A stretch of DNA of 64,000 bases, from assembly GCF_014281055.1 (NCBI RefSeq), contig NZ_JACRSE010000004.1:372001-436000 (forward strand), read 5' to 3'. Source of the DNA: Fluviispira vulneris. GTDB lineage: Bacteria > Bdellovibrionota_B > Oligoflexia > Silvanigrellales > Silvanigrellaceae. Below the pieces are notes generated by a model. The model did not search any database and was not told where the DNA came from. It saw nothing but the letters and a program-made list of their open reading frames with translations. Shown here piece after piece: positions 17,749 to 26,905 of this stretch; the first letter of the stretch is position 1; each line of letters opens with the position of its first letter. The translations under genes were made by a program, and so were the position numbers.

Positions 17749-18732
17749 TTATTCCATCAACTTCTTAAATTCTCTTGTTAATATAGGCACTGCTTGGAAG
17801 AGATCGGCTACGATACCAAAGTCTGCTTTCTGGAAGATAGGAGCATCGACATCGGTGTTGATCGCCACAATGCATTTTGACGTTCTCATCCCCGAAAGGT
17901 GTTGAATAGAACCAGAGATCCCACAGGCAACATAGAGACCAGGGTTGACTGTTTTTCCAGTTTGGCCCACTTGCATTTCGTAAGGAGCGTAACCAGAGTC
18001 CACCGCTGCGCGCGAAGCACCTACTGAACCATGGACAACATCTGCACATTCAAAGAGGATTTTGAAATTGTCTTTGCTTGCAATCGCACGACCACCCGAA
18101 ATAATAATATTTGCTTCTGTTAAGTCAGGTCTTTCTCCAGCACCTTTGCGCACTTCTACAACCTTGGAGGTTATTTTTGCCCGATCGAAGTCGACAGCGA
18201 ACTTCTCAACATTGGCTTGCGCGTTGGCATCAGCCACTTCGCTTGGGCGCACATTGGGCCGCAGGGTTATAAATGTTATAGGTGCGGCTGAAACTGCCTG
18301 TTTAGCGCATTTACCTAAATACATAGGGATCTCAGCAACAACCGATTCTCCGTCCAAGGAAAAACTCACCACATCCGTGAGCATAGCTCCCTTGTTACGA
18401 ATAGAAAGCCTTGGAAAGAAGTCGCGTCCCGTTGGCGAGGCTGCCCCTACTACAACTGTATAGCTATTTTTTTGGACAATTTGCGTAATAGCTTGGATCG
18501 TTGGCTCACCCTGATAGGTGTTTGTTTCAGGTGTGTCGACCACGTAAATTTTCGAGGCACCAAATGTTGCAAGGGTTTTTGCATGCTGCTCACAGCCTTC
18601 ACCTAATAAAACGGCATGTAAGTTTTCGGTTTTTCCACCGAGCATTTTCCTTGCTTCTGCAAGAGCTTCTCCAGCAGTTGATTTGAGCTTTCCATTTCTC
18701 ACTTCAGCATAAACAAGAACTTTATGAGTCAT
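17749..18732 (-). CDS. etfA: Electron transfer flavoprotein alpha subunit
   Basis: EtfA binds FAD and, with EtfB, passes electrons from acyl-CoA and other dehydrogenases to the quinone pool through ETF-quinone oxidoreductase. The C-terminal FAD-binding region is clear: GQTGKTVNPGLYVACGISGS then QHLSGMRTSKCIVAINTD. The 327-residue length is normal. It follows etfB by 10 bp, so the two are probably one transcription unit. No dehydrogenase or ETF-QO gene is visible nearby. Confidence 0.95.
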   Translation of the reverse strand: MTHKVLVYAEVRNGKLKSTAGEALAEARKMLGGKTENLHAVLLGEGCEQHAKTLATFGASKIYVVDTPETNTYQGEPTIQAITQIVQKNSYTVVVGAASPTGRDFFPRLSIRNKGAMLTDVVSFSLDGESVVAEIPMYLGKCAKQAVSAAPITFITLRPNVRPSEVADANAQANVEKFAVDFDRAKITSKVVEVRKGAGERPDLTEANIIISGGRAIASKDNFKILFECADVVHGSVGASRAAVDSGYAPYEMQVGQTGKTVNPGLYVACGISGSIQHLSGMRTSKCIVAINTDVDAPIFQKADFGIVADLFQAVPILTREFKKLME

Positions 18733-18742
18733 TTTCTTCCCC

Positions 18743-19522
18743 TTATATAACCTTTGCTTCGGAGCGCAATAATTTAACCACTTCCATTACCATTTCCTCG
18801 ACAGGCTTACCTTTAAAGATTTTCCCGGGAGCTTTTTCAGGCGGAAGCTTATAAGTGCGCACCTCAACTTTTGCTTTCTCAGTGATAAGGTCTGCTGCTT
18901 TTTTTTCTGCAATTGGCTTCTTTTTTGCCTTCATAATACCTGGCAAAGAAGGGAATCTTGGATCATTTAAGTTTTGATGAGGAGCTATGAGCAAAGGTGT
19001 TTGCGCTTCATAAACTTCAACAATACCGCTTTCAACATCACGCTCAGCGCGTACACTTTTGCCTTCATTTTGCCATTCAAGTTTTGAGATATTGACAAGA
19101 CTTGGCATGCCTGCAAATTCTGCAACCATAGGGCCGACGTTACCAGCCCCTTCGTCAATGGTATTGAGGCCCGCAAAAATAACATCAGGCTTTTCTTCTG
19201 CTACGACTTTGGAAATCGCCAAAGCCACCGAGTAAGAGTCAAGTGCACCCGTATAGCCTTCTGTGTTGATCCACACACCACGATCCATTCCCATAGCAAG
19301 TGCTTTACGAATGGTTTCTTGGGCACGGGATGGACCCACGCTCACAACAACACTTTCACCTTTTAGCTTATCTTGGGTGCGGATAGCTTCTTCCATGGCA
19401 TACTCATCACATGGGTTAACCATATATTTAAAATCAGATTCATCGATAGTTTTGCCGCCACCAGAAATTTTAATAACTGTTTCTGTATCAGGAACATGTT
19501 TAGCAAGAACAAGAATTTTCAC
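18743..19522 (-). CDS. etfB: Electron transfer flavoprotein beta subunit
   Basis: EtfB binds AMP and partners EtfA. The sequence KILVLAKHVPDTETVIKI, followed by MVNPCDEYAMEEAIR and FAGLNTIDEGAGNVGPMVAE, is characteristic. A GTG start at 19522 is chosen because GGAGGA lies six bases upstream and the encoded N-terminus matches the family; this gives 259 residues. A consensus-like promoter lies about 60 bases upstream. Confidence 0.95.
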   Translation of the reverse strand: MKILVLAKHVPDTETVIKISGGGKTIDESDFKYMVNPCDEYAMEEAIRTQDKLKGESVVVSVGPSRAQETIRKALAMGMDRGVWINTEGYTGALDSYSVALAISKVVAEEKPDVIFAGLNTIDEGAGNVGPMVAEFAGMPSLVNISKLEWQNEGKSVRAERDVESGIVEVYEAQTPLLIAPHQNLNDPRFPSLPGIMKAKKKPIAEKKAADLITEKAKVEVRTYKLPPEKAPGKIFKGKPVEEMVMEVVKLLRSEAKVI

Positions 19523-19579
19523 TTTAGTCCTCCGAGAAGGATTGTTTATTACATAAAAAAACACCACTAAGTCAGATTG

Positions 19580-19607
19580 AGATTACTTATTCTGACTAGG
19601 GTGTCAA
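19580..19607 (-). promoter_or_regulatory. Candidate sigma-70 promoter for etfBA, overlapped by an inverted repeat
   Basis: On the minus strand a perfect -35 (TTGACA) is followed after 16 bases by TAATCT. A 7-bp inverted repeat (AGTCAGA / TCTGACT, 14-base spacer) spans the -10 region and could be an operator. The predicted start would lie roughly 50 bases before the etfB GTG. This is motif-based only. Confidence 0.4.
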
Positions 19608-19659
19608 AGGATTGATATGAGTTTCTTGGCGGCAGAGATGTTTGATCTGCGAAGGATCT

Positions 19660-20928
19660 TTAGTCTTTTCTCTTTATACACACATGCCGGCTGCGCGCAT
19701 CACCGCGACTTTCCGTGTCAAAACCAGCTTCAGAAATGACGACATGTTGCTGACGACGAACAAATGAATTTTGTGGATTAAGACTTAATTCAGGAATACT
19801 CTTGTTTTTGAGCATTTTTTGTACTGCTTTATTTGCTTCTAGCAAAGCTTCTTCCATGTTTTGTTGATTTCTCGGATCTACAGAATTGCTTTGTCCTTGA
19901 AAACTATTCTGGAATTTTGCAACAGCATTACGCGTTTGCATTTTTCCTTCTGACCTTGGTTTTTCTGCAGACTGAGCTACATTTTCAATCACAAAAGAGC
20001 TTTTTTCTACAGGCAACGTTGTAGCTTCTGCACTGATTTGGGGTTTTTCAGACTTTTCCACTCTTTCTTGTTTAGGTGTATGCTGAGATTTTCTTTCATC
20101 TTTTTTAAAATGAGGCTTGTCTTTATCACCTCTTTTTTGCGAATTTCTTTCATTACGACGGGAATTTCTTTCTTCGCGCTCTCTATCGAAGAGCTCTTTG
20201 AACTGTTTCCGATAAGAAATTCCACATGGAGGACGAACATTCCAGTCAATTGCTTCTATGACTTGTTCTTTCGTAGTGTATTTCCAGAGTGCATATGAAG
20301 AAAAGAGCTCGAAATAAGAACCTAAATATTTTTTAGCAAAAGACGTTATAAGGCTCCAAATTTCTTGCACATAATTATCATCTAATTTTTCGTCAGTTTC
20401 AGACAATAATGGGAACAAAGAAAAAGGCTCACGCGATTCTGCGGTTGGTGCAGAAATATAGTCTTTAAATTTTGCAAGAGCGGCAATAATATTTTTGCTA
20501 CTTGTCACTTTAGGTAAGACAGGCGTAGGAAGCAAAGGAAATCCATGTCCTGTATAGGAGACAAGCAAAAACTCGATATCTGCAAACAAAGCTGCTATAG
20601 AATGCGAAAACCAAGCAATATTTTCTAAGTTCACGGTTTCATTGCGATTAAAATGAGGTAAAACTTTAATGTGATGAGCTATGATTTCGTTTAACAGTGA
20701 TTTGAACGTAGAGAGATCAAAAGACTCAGGCTGAGCCCACGAGCCAAGCAAGAACGGTTCAAATCGGAGGTGAGAGTTGAATTCACCGTTGGCTTTGGAT
20801 CGTGCTTCAAAAGCCTGGTGAACCGCATAAATAAAGGAATCTGAGTTAATTTCTATCTTTGTAGGTTCAGTCACAATAAAAAGTCCCATAAAAAGTTTGA
20901 TAAAAGGTAAGCATGACACCTTCCTCAA
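19660..20928 (-). CDS. Hypothetical protein with charged central region
   Basis: I do not recognise this protein of about 400 residues. The N-terminal half (roughly residues 20-230) looks globular, with moderately hydrophobic helices and no clear catalytic motif. Around residues 240-300 it becomes very rich in Arg, Lys, Glu and Asn (for example ERNSRRNERNSQKRGDKDK), and the C-terminal quarter is low-complexity and polar. This suggests a nucleic-acid or protein-binding linker. There is no signal peptide if translation starts at the GTG or ATG near 20,875-20,889, which I prefer to the TTG at 20928. It stands alone between etfB and the divergent uvrC. Confidence 0.75.
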   Translation of the reverse strand: MRKVSCLPFIKLFMGLFIVTEPTKIEINSDSFIYAVHQAFEARSKANGEFNSHLRFEPFLLGSWAQPESFDLSTFKSLLNEIIAHHIKVLPHFNRNETVNLENIAWFSHSIAALFADIEFLLVSYTGHGFPLLPTPVLPKVTSSKNIIAALAKFKDYISAPTAESREPFSLFPLLSETDEKLDDNYVQEIWSLITSFAKKYLGSYFELFSSYALWKYTTKEQVIEAIDWNVRPPCGISYRKQFKELFDREREERNSRRNERNSQKRGDKDKPHFKKDERKSQHTPKQERVEKSEKPQISAEATTLPVEKSSFVIENVAQSAEKPRSEGKMQTRNAVAKFQNSFQGQSNSVDPRNQQNMEEALLEANKAVQKMLKNKSIPELSLNPQNSFVRRQQHVVISEAGFDTESRGDARSRHVCIKRKD

Positions 20929-21006
20929 GGAAAAGTAAAGTGACCCTGCGAAAGTAGGATTGCATCCTTAGAAAAGAGATAAACCCTAACGAAAGAAAAG
21001 TCACGA

Positions 21007-23028
21007 ATGAATTTTCAAGCTCCGCAAAAAATAACTCTCGAAATGCGTTTGCAGCTTCTCCGAGAAAAACTCACACATGTACCTCAAAAACCAGGAGTCT
21101 ATCTCCACAAAGGGAAAGAGGGTGAGATTCTTTATGTAGGCAAAGCAAAAGCCCTAAACGCAAGACTTAAAAGCTATTTTACGGGTTTTGAGAGACAGAC
21201 TCCTAAAACAAAAGCGCTGGTTGAAAAGATTTTTGACTTTGAAGTTATCGTAACAGAAAATGAATATGAATCACTCATTCTGGAATGTAACCTTATAAAA
21301 CACAATTTGCCAAATTATAATATTTTACTTCGAGACGATAAAACTTATCCATATATCAAAATAGATATGCATGAAGATTGGCCACGCGTAATTACGACTC
21401 GAAAGCGAAAAAAAGATGGTGCTCTATATTTTGGGCCATTTTCAATTTCGGGACAAATTCAACAGCTCATGGGTATTTTTAATCGATTTTTCCCTTTAGT
21501 TAAATGCACTCCTAGTTTTTTTAAATCCGTAACACGTCCTTGCAATTATTATGATATAAAAAGATGTCTTGGCCCTTGTAAACTCCCAGTAAAAAAAGAA
21601 GAATATCTTGTTCATTTAAATTCAGTCATAAATATTTTAAATGGAAAGTATAAAGATATTTCAAAATTAATAAAAGAAAATATGTTAAAAAGTGCTGACA
21701 ACTTAGAATTCGAAAAAGCCGCCCTATATCGTGAGCAACTCAGGGCATTGGAGGCACTTTCAAACCAACAATCTGTAACTTTAAATGCAGATATTGAGCT
21801 AGATATTATTGGTAGTTATTGGAATGAGGAATTGGTTACTTTTTATATTACAAATATTCGTGATGGAAAAGTGGTGGGAGGCTATCCAAATGTCGTTGAG
21901 CACTTAATAGAAGAACCTGAATTTGAAGAACAAAAAGATCATTTAAAAAATGAAAAATCAAGAATTTACACCTCTTTTATTTCACAGTATTATGAAAATA
22001 AATTTATACCTAGAAGCATTTTATTTGCGAACATTCTTAATATCGATGAATATTTAATACTCGATGAATATTTATTCATGAAAAAGAATAAAGAAAATAG
22101 AGATCAAGAAAAAAAGCAACCCATTTTATTTTTGACAAAAGAAGAATACTTTAAAACAATTAAAATAAACAATAAAAATGATGAGAAAAAAATTGGCGAC
22201 CTTATCTCTTTATCCAATCAAAATGCAGAAAATAAATTTCATGAGCAAGCAAAAATAGATGAATTCAGTCACAAAATGTTAAGCGCATTGATGAAATTAT
22301 TAAATTTAAATAGCATACCTACTTGGATTGAGTGTTTTGATATTTCCACATTCCAAGGTTCACAGACTGTCGCTTCACAAGTTGTGTTTAAAAATGGCCG
22401 TGCCTCTAAAAAAGATTATAGAAAATATATTATCAAAGATATCGTTGGAAAAAATGATGATTTTGCCAGTTTACGAGAAGTGATGCGCAGACGTTTTAAG
22501 GACAATGAAAAAGAAAAAATTCCTGATTTACTGATAATAGATGGAGGTGAGCCACAAATTCGCGAGGTGGGATGGCTTTTAACTTCTTTAGGGATGACTT
22601 CAATTCCACTTGTAGGGATAGCAAAATCAAGAGTAAAAAATAATTTTTTTGACAAAGACCTTCATAAAAGCTCGGAACGCTTGGTAGTGCCAAAGAGAGA
22701 CGCAAAAAATGAAATTCTCCCAAATGAACATCCAGAAACTCTTATGCTCGAAAATGGCTCACCCGAGTATAGACTTGTAACACAAATGCGTGACGAAGCT
22801 CACCGTTTTGCTATTACATTTCATAGAAAGAAAAGAGATTCTTCCTCATTGAAATCTTTGCTGTCTGAGATTAAAGGCCTTGGCCCCAAACGAAGAAAAA
22901 AACTGATAGAAGCTTTTCCAAATTTAAAAGAAATTTTAAATGAAAAAATGGATACTATTGTACAAAAAACGGGAATTCCTCTACATATTATTCAAAATAT
23001 ATATGATAAATTAAAAGAAATTTCTTGA
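21007..23028 (+). CDS. uvrC: Excinuclease ABC subunit C
   Basis: UvrC makes both incisions in nucleotide excision repair. The N-terminal GIY-YIG-type nuclease is present (KPGVYLHKGKEGEILYVGKA, about residues 28-47). A UVR interaction motif sits near residue 220 (NLEFEKAALYREQLRALEAL). The C-terminal RNase H-like nuclease shows IECFDISTFQGSQTVAS and LLIIDGGEPQI, and a terminal helix-hairpin-helix has IKGLGPKRRKKLIEAFP. At 673 residues it is about 60 longer than the E. coli protein because of a Lys/Glu/Asn-rich insertion around residues 310-430. Confidence 0.97.
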   Translation: MNFQAPQKITLEMRLQLLREKLTHVPQKPGVYLHKGKEGEILYVGKAKALNARLKSYFTGFERQTPKTKALVEKIFDFEVIVTENEYESLILECNLIKHNLPNYNILLRDDKTYPYIKIDMHEDWPRVITTRKRKKDGALYFGPFSISGQIQQLMGIFNRFFPLVKCTPSFFKSVTRPCNYYDIKRCLGPCKLPVKKEEYLVHLNSVINILNGKYKDISKLIKENMLKSADNLEFEKAALYREQLRALEALSNQQSVTLNADIELDIIGSYWNEELVTFYITNIRDGKVVGGYPNVVEHLIEEPEFEEQKDHLKNEKSRIYTSFISQYYENKFIPRSILFANILNIDEYLILDEYLFMKKNKENRDQEKKQPILFLTKEEYFKTIKINNKNDEKKIGDLISLSNQNAENKFHEQAKIDEFSHKMLSALMKLLNLNSIPTWIECFDISTFQGSQTVASQVVFKNGRASKKDYRKYIIKDIVGKNDDFASLREVMRRRFKDNEKEKIPDLLIIDGGEPQIREVGWLLTSLGMTSIPLVGIAKSRVKNNFFDKDLHKSSERLVVPKRDAKNEILPNEHPETLMLENGSPEYRLVTQMRDEAHRFAITFHRKKRDSSSLKSLLSEIKGLGPKRRKKLIEAFPNLKEILNEKMDTIVQKTGIPLHIIQNIYDKLKEIS

Positions 23029-23121
23029 TTTGTAATCTTTCTAAATAAAGAAAAATCCTGAATTTAAAAATTATTTCTTGAAAACTATTGCGCTTGAAAA
23101 ACGAGACACCCACAAAAAATT

Positions 23122-23631
23122 TCATAAATTTTTATTTTTGCGCCAAAGACTTGGACTTTCATAATTTAATAATGACCAAATACCTATTTTTAGCTTTTTC
23201 GCTTTTTTTTCAGCAGAAAAATATTTTTCTAAATTTAGACTTGCATTTAATTTACCTCGATAGACTTCTGCCATACCATTTTCAATCATCTTTATATTCA
23301 CATTTATATTATCAATGAAAATTTCTGATAAATTACGGCCAAAGTGATCTTCACTGTAATTTTTGAGTTCAACTTTTTTTCCCTTTATAAGGGAATTTAA
23401 ATAATTTTTACTTTCATTACCAAAAGCTTGACCTTTTTTGACTTGACCATGAGCAACCTCTGGAGCGTCAATGGCTATGAGTCTTATTTTAATATTGATA
23501 TTATCTGAACTTCGCACGCGGCAGGTATCACCATCATGACAATTCACTACGAAATAAGTAAAATCTTTTGCAAAAACATTTACACATAAAAATAAATAAT
23601 AAAATATAAGCAACTTTTTTAAGTTTGTCAT
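23122..23631 (-). CDS. Secreted staphylococcal-nuclease-like (SNase/TNase) protein
   Basis: This is a 169-residue protein with an N-terminal signal peptide (KK then YYLFLCVNVFA, cleavage near residue 21). The SNase fold is indicated by NCHDGDTCRV, IRLIAIDAPE and the HFGR segment. Residues equivalent to the S. aureus nuclease active site are present: Asp35, Arg50, Asp55, Glu58 and Arg99. It therefore probably cleaves DNA or RNA in the periplasm or outside the cell. The ATG at 23631 is preferred to an in-frame TTG five codons upstream. It lies just downstream of the BtuF-like gene in the same direction. Confidence 0.88.
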   Translation of the reverse strand: MTNLKKLLIFYYLFLCVNVFAKDFTYFVVNCHDGDTCRVRSSDNINIKIRLIAIDAPEVAHGQVKKGQAFGNESKNYLNSLIKGKKVELKNYSEDHFGRNLSEIFIDNINVNIKMIENGMAEVYRGKLNASLNLEKYFSAEKKAKKLKIGIWSLLNYESPSLWRKNKNL

Positions 23632-23649
23632 ACTGTGACGTTCCAATCG

Positions 23650-24444
23650 CTAAAGGTCGATGAGTTTTTGAGACTCTATTTTAAGCTCACTTAAATACTC
23701 TAAACACTTTAACGAGCGGGAACCATACCAGCTCAAATTCTGGCCATCAACACGTAAAAAATGTCCATTTTTTAACTTATAGGATTGTTTGAACTCTTCT
23801 ATATGTCTTTTTTTAAAGGGATATGGTTCAGAACTAAACAAATAAAACTGGGAAGATTTTACCTGCACCATTTTTTCAGTTAACACTGGGTAACGCAAAT
23901 TCATATCTTCCTCAGTGATGACACTATTTTTAAAACCAGCTAAACTTAGCATTTGTGATATATAAGTTTTATCGCCAGCCACCATCCAAGGATCTCTCCA
24001 TATAAAATACATAAATGAATACTGCGGAGATTTAATAGATTTAAATTTATTTAATTGATTTTCAACCTTTTCTTGCCAAACACGTACCCATTCTTCACAT
24101 GAAAATATTTCGCCAAATTGTTTGACCATTTGAATGACATCATAAATATTTTTGGGAAAGGAATCTATTATCATAGTCGATGTTTTATCGATCCTCTCCT
24201 CGAGCAATCTCCGTATTTCTGGGGTATTTTCTTCTTTATTTACTATTATATGGGTGGGCTTTAAAAAGATTATTTTCTCGATATCAGGATCTTTTGTACC
24301 TCCAACAGCAAGTGCACTTTTACGCAAAATTTTAGGAGATACACAGAAATTTGTACAGCCTTTAATATTATTTTGCATACCAAAATCACATATAGTTTCT
24401 GTTAAACTAGGTACCAAAGAAACAATACGAATATTTTGGTTCAT
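23650..24444 (-). CDS. BtuF-like helical-backbone binding protein without signal peptide
   Basis: The start IRIVSLVPSLTETICDFGM and the following KGCTNFCVSP and VGGTKDPDIEKI are typical of the cobalamin/siderophore periplasmic-binding family (BtuF/FhuD-like, two lobes joined by a long helix). Unlike transport-system BtuF it has no export signal, so it may act in the cytoplasm, like the family members annotated as cobalamin-binding proteins. No permease or ATPase genes are adjacent. The ligand cannot be told from the sequence. Confidence 0.75.
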   Translation of the reverse strand: MNQNIRIVSLVPSLTETICDFGMQNNIKGCTNFCVSPKILRKSALAVGGTKDPDIEKIIFLKPTHIIVNKEENTPEIRRLLEERIDKTSTMIIDSFPKNIYDVIQMVKQFGEIFSCEEWVRVWQEKVENQLNKFKSIKSPQYSFMYFIWRDPWMVAGDKTYISQMLSLAGFKNSVITEEDMNLRYPVLTEKMVQVKSSQFYLFSSEPYPFKKRHIEEFKQSYKLKNGHFLRVDGQNLSWYGSRSLKCLEYLSELKIESQKLIDL

Positions 24445-24457
24445 ATGCACACACCAA

Positions 24458-25485
24458 TTATTCTTTGCCTTTTATTTTTCTCATACTTGTCTTCTTCTTT
24501 TCTCTACTATTTAAAAATCTTTCTAGAGAGTGCAATGAAGAATAACCAGCTAAACTGGCTACTTTTTCATTTTCAATTCCCTTCGCCAACCAACGCAAAA
24601 TAGCATGATTTCTTAAACTCTCAGAGTTATAAGGCACTCCTAAGATTTCTGTGCAAACTTCATATATGACAAACTTGATTCCATGTCTGTGCAGAAAATT
24701 AGTTCGAGTTTTGCGACTCACATTAAGATAACCAAAAAACAATTTATCATCAAGTTCAGTTGTCAAACCCATTTGCTCACGAGCTTCTTTTAGCATGTTC
24801 AATGCATTTGCAATTTCAAGATTGTAGGGAACAAGTCTTTCGTTATTTCCTGTGACTTTTAAACAACCAGCAATAGATGTTTCTGAAGTCGGTTCTTCCA
24901 ATTCAGGCCAAACATCCCCCCATGACAAATTAGCAGCTTCTGAAGCTTTCAGCCCGCATTCGCCTAAAATAAGTATAAGCGTCCAATCACGAATTGCTTT
25001 TTCATCTTTGCTATACGCCAATTGTTTAAGTGTACGACTCAGATTTAAATATTTATCATGTGGAACTGTAAGTAAAATGGAGACAGGCTGTTTAGGAGAT
25101 TTAGTTTCTAAAAAAGGGGAATTCTGAATTATTTTTTCTGAAACGAGGAAGTGAATAAAAGTACGGACACTCATTTGTGCCCTTCGGACACTGGATTGAG
25201 AATTTCTCCCATTTTCTTTTAAAAAATGGAGCCAATTCTCTTGCGCTGGATAAGAATAATTATCTGGACTTGTTTGCTTTTCTAAGAGGAACTCACAAAA
25301 AAGCGATAAATCATTGCGATAGGCACTTATCGTATTTGACGACTTCCCGTTTTTTTTAAGCTGGTTTAAAAAAAACGGATGAGCAAAGAAGAAAGCTTTG
25401 AAAATGCGAAAGGCTCTTGATTATAGAACTCTTTTTTAACAATTTCGGTCACTGCAGACTGATGGTTGATAAAATTTCCATCCAT
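24458..25485 (-). pseudogene. Xer-like tyrosine recombinase, frameshifted and active-site degenerate
   Basis: Reading upstream of the ATG at 25174 in the same frame gives a clear core-binding domain (NTISAYRNDLSLFCEFL, then SVRRAQMSVRTFIHFLVSEK) but no start codon before a stop at 25421-25423. A start with GGGGAGA ribosome site lies at 25485 in another frame and runs 39 codons, ending at a TAA that overlaps a run of eight T (minus strand, 25368-25375). One more T would join the frames into a protein of about 340 residues. The C-terminal catalytic domain is present, but conserved residues differ: GLKASE for GLR, SESLRNH for HxLRH, GYSSLHS for GHSS, and Phe where the nucleophilic Tyr should be. 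It is probably inactive as a recombinase, or it is decaying. The intact downstream part alone covers 24458-25174. Confidence 0.75.
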
Positions 25486-26251
25486 GAAAATCTCCCCAAA
25501 AAAACTCGTTTTAGTGAAGGAAAGCATTCCTATGAAGAGCGCTTAAAATACGGTATGTAAAATCTATTCGTTTCGATTTTGACTCTCAATAACTACTACA
25601 TAAAAAAAATTATTAAAACAATATTAATATATTATATTTATGATTTTATAAAAAATACTTTATTAACAGATACTTATATTAAGTTATTTTGCCATTGGTA
25701 ATCTTTGCCTCCCCAGAGATGGTATAGCTTTGCTAAAGATTTTTGTTAACTTATTGAATTATTTGGTAGTCATAAGACTCCTCTAACAAGGCGATTGTAT
25801 TTTTCAAATATAAACATATTCACAAAGAATTATCGAAAGCTATAGTTAAAAAAATCTACAAAAATTTTCTGCTTTATTTTTTGCCGAAATTAATTATGGT
25901 GAGCAATTTCAAGGATATAATCAAAGCATTACGTTTTAGTACAAAAATACAATTTGAGCTTGAAGAGTTCTTTTTTCTCTCTTTTGATAAATTAAAAATA
26001 GATTTTTTATTTATCAAAATGCATTCAATATTCTATTTTATTGCTCTATTTAAAGTCTTATAAAAAATAAGACATTTCAATCTAAATAACTTGAACTCAT
26101 CTAAAGAAAAGTGCTTAATAGAAAATTGGAGTGGGGCGCATTCTTATTTTAATCAGAGTGCATTCAAATTTAAATATTTTGGTAATTTTCACTTTCTTAA
26201 TATATATATTAAATAATATTTATTCTTTTGCCCGAGTGAAAAGGAATCATA
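25486..26251. other. AT-rich intergenic region, no convincing gene
   Basis: This is about 770 bases between the divergent Xer-like gene and the regulator at 26252. Short open frames exist (for example near 25881-26063), but they are Phe/Lys/Ile-rich, lack a ribosome site and resemble nothing I know. Immediately before the regulator gene is a 16-bp perfect palindrome of T/A only (26197-26212), a possible operator, though AT-rich palindromes arise easily by chance. Confidence 0.5.
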
Positions 26252-26902
26252 ATGTCCGATATAAAAAGAATATTAGCGCAATCTGCAGGATTAAGAGCAT
26301 ATTCAATTAGAGTCGGGATTTTAAACAAAACCAAAAGATATTTTTCTTTAAAATATAACATTCTGTCGAATTCAATCAAACAGTACGAAGAAAGCCCAAT
26401 CATTCGCTCAAAAATCACTGGCAGAAAAATCTATGAAGCATTTCTTTCTGAAGGAGTAAAAATCTCTGAAAATTGGTTTTTTGAAGGATCTGGCACTTTT
26501 CCAATCAGTGAGGAAATCTGTGCAAAGCTATTTTATGAATTTGAAGATCAAGAGTCAAAAGCATATACCGATATACTTTTATTCAAAGCGCGTTATCGCG
26601 ACGCAGAAATTATAACGATAGAAGATAAAGCAAATTATCCATATTATAATTATGGTGATTATGTAGGTTTCATTTGGAGAAAACTAAATAAAATTGATAG
26701 CATCAATAAAACCGTATGTGCTGTTGAAATTAATGATGAAATAATTATCCGTGTTTGCACAAAAATATCGAATACCAAGGTGAGGATTGAAGGAAATAAT
26801 TTTCAAATTAAACTTATCACAATAGATAAAATAGCACCCATCATTTTTCATAGACCTGGAAAGAGATACAGACTTATCAACACAGATTTCAAACACAGCT
26901 AA
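26252..26902 (+). CDS. CI/LexA-like regulator with degenerate peptidase-like domain (putative)
   Basis: This is a 216-residue protein. The N-terminal region (residues 1-80) ends with KIYEAFLSEGVKISENWFFEGSGTFP, which resembles the end of the DNA-binding domain in many phage-type XRE repressors. The C-terminal half resembles the S24 fold (DKANYPYYNYGDYVGFIW, then VCAVEINDEIIIRVC). In active LexA/CI proteins a catalytic Ser-Met precedes the first block; here the position reads Ala-Asn-Tyr, so autocleavage is unlikely. AAAAGGA lies seven bases before the ATG. It converges with ribD, with 3 bp between stop codons. The family call is by pattern only. Confidence 0.6.
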   Translation: MSDIKRILAQSAGLRAYSIRVGILNKTKRYFSLKYNILSNSIKQYEESPIIRSKITGRKIYEAFLSEGVKISENWFFEGSGTFPISEEICAKLFYEFEDQESKAYTDILLFKARYRDAEIITIEDKANYPYYNYGDYVGFIWRKLNKIDSINKTVCAVEINDEIIIRVCTKISNTKVRIEGNNFQIKLITIDKIAPIIFHRPGKRYRLINTDFKHS

Positions 26903-26905
26903 TCG

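Noticed and set aside
25781-26063. Open frame of about 90 codons in the AT-rich gap before the regulator gene
   Set aside because: No ribosome site, extreme Phe/Ile/Lys bias expected of AT-rich non-coding DNA, and no similarity to a known protein that I can see.
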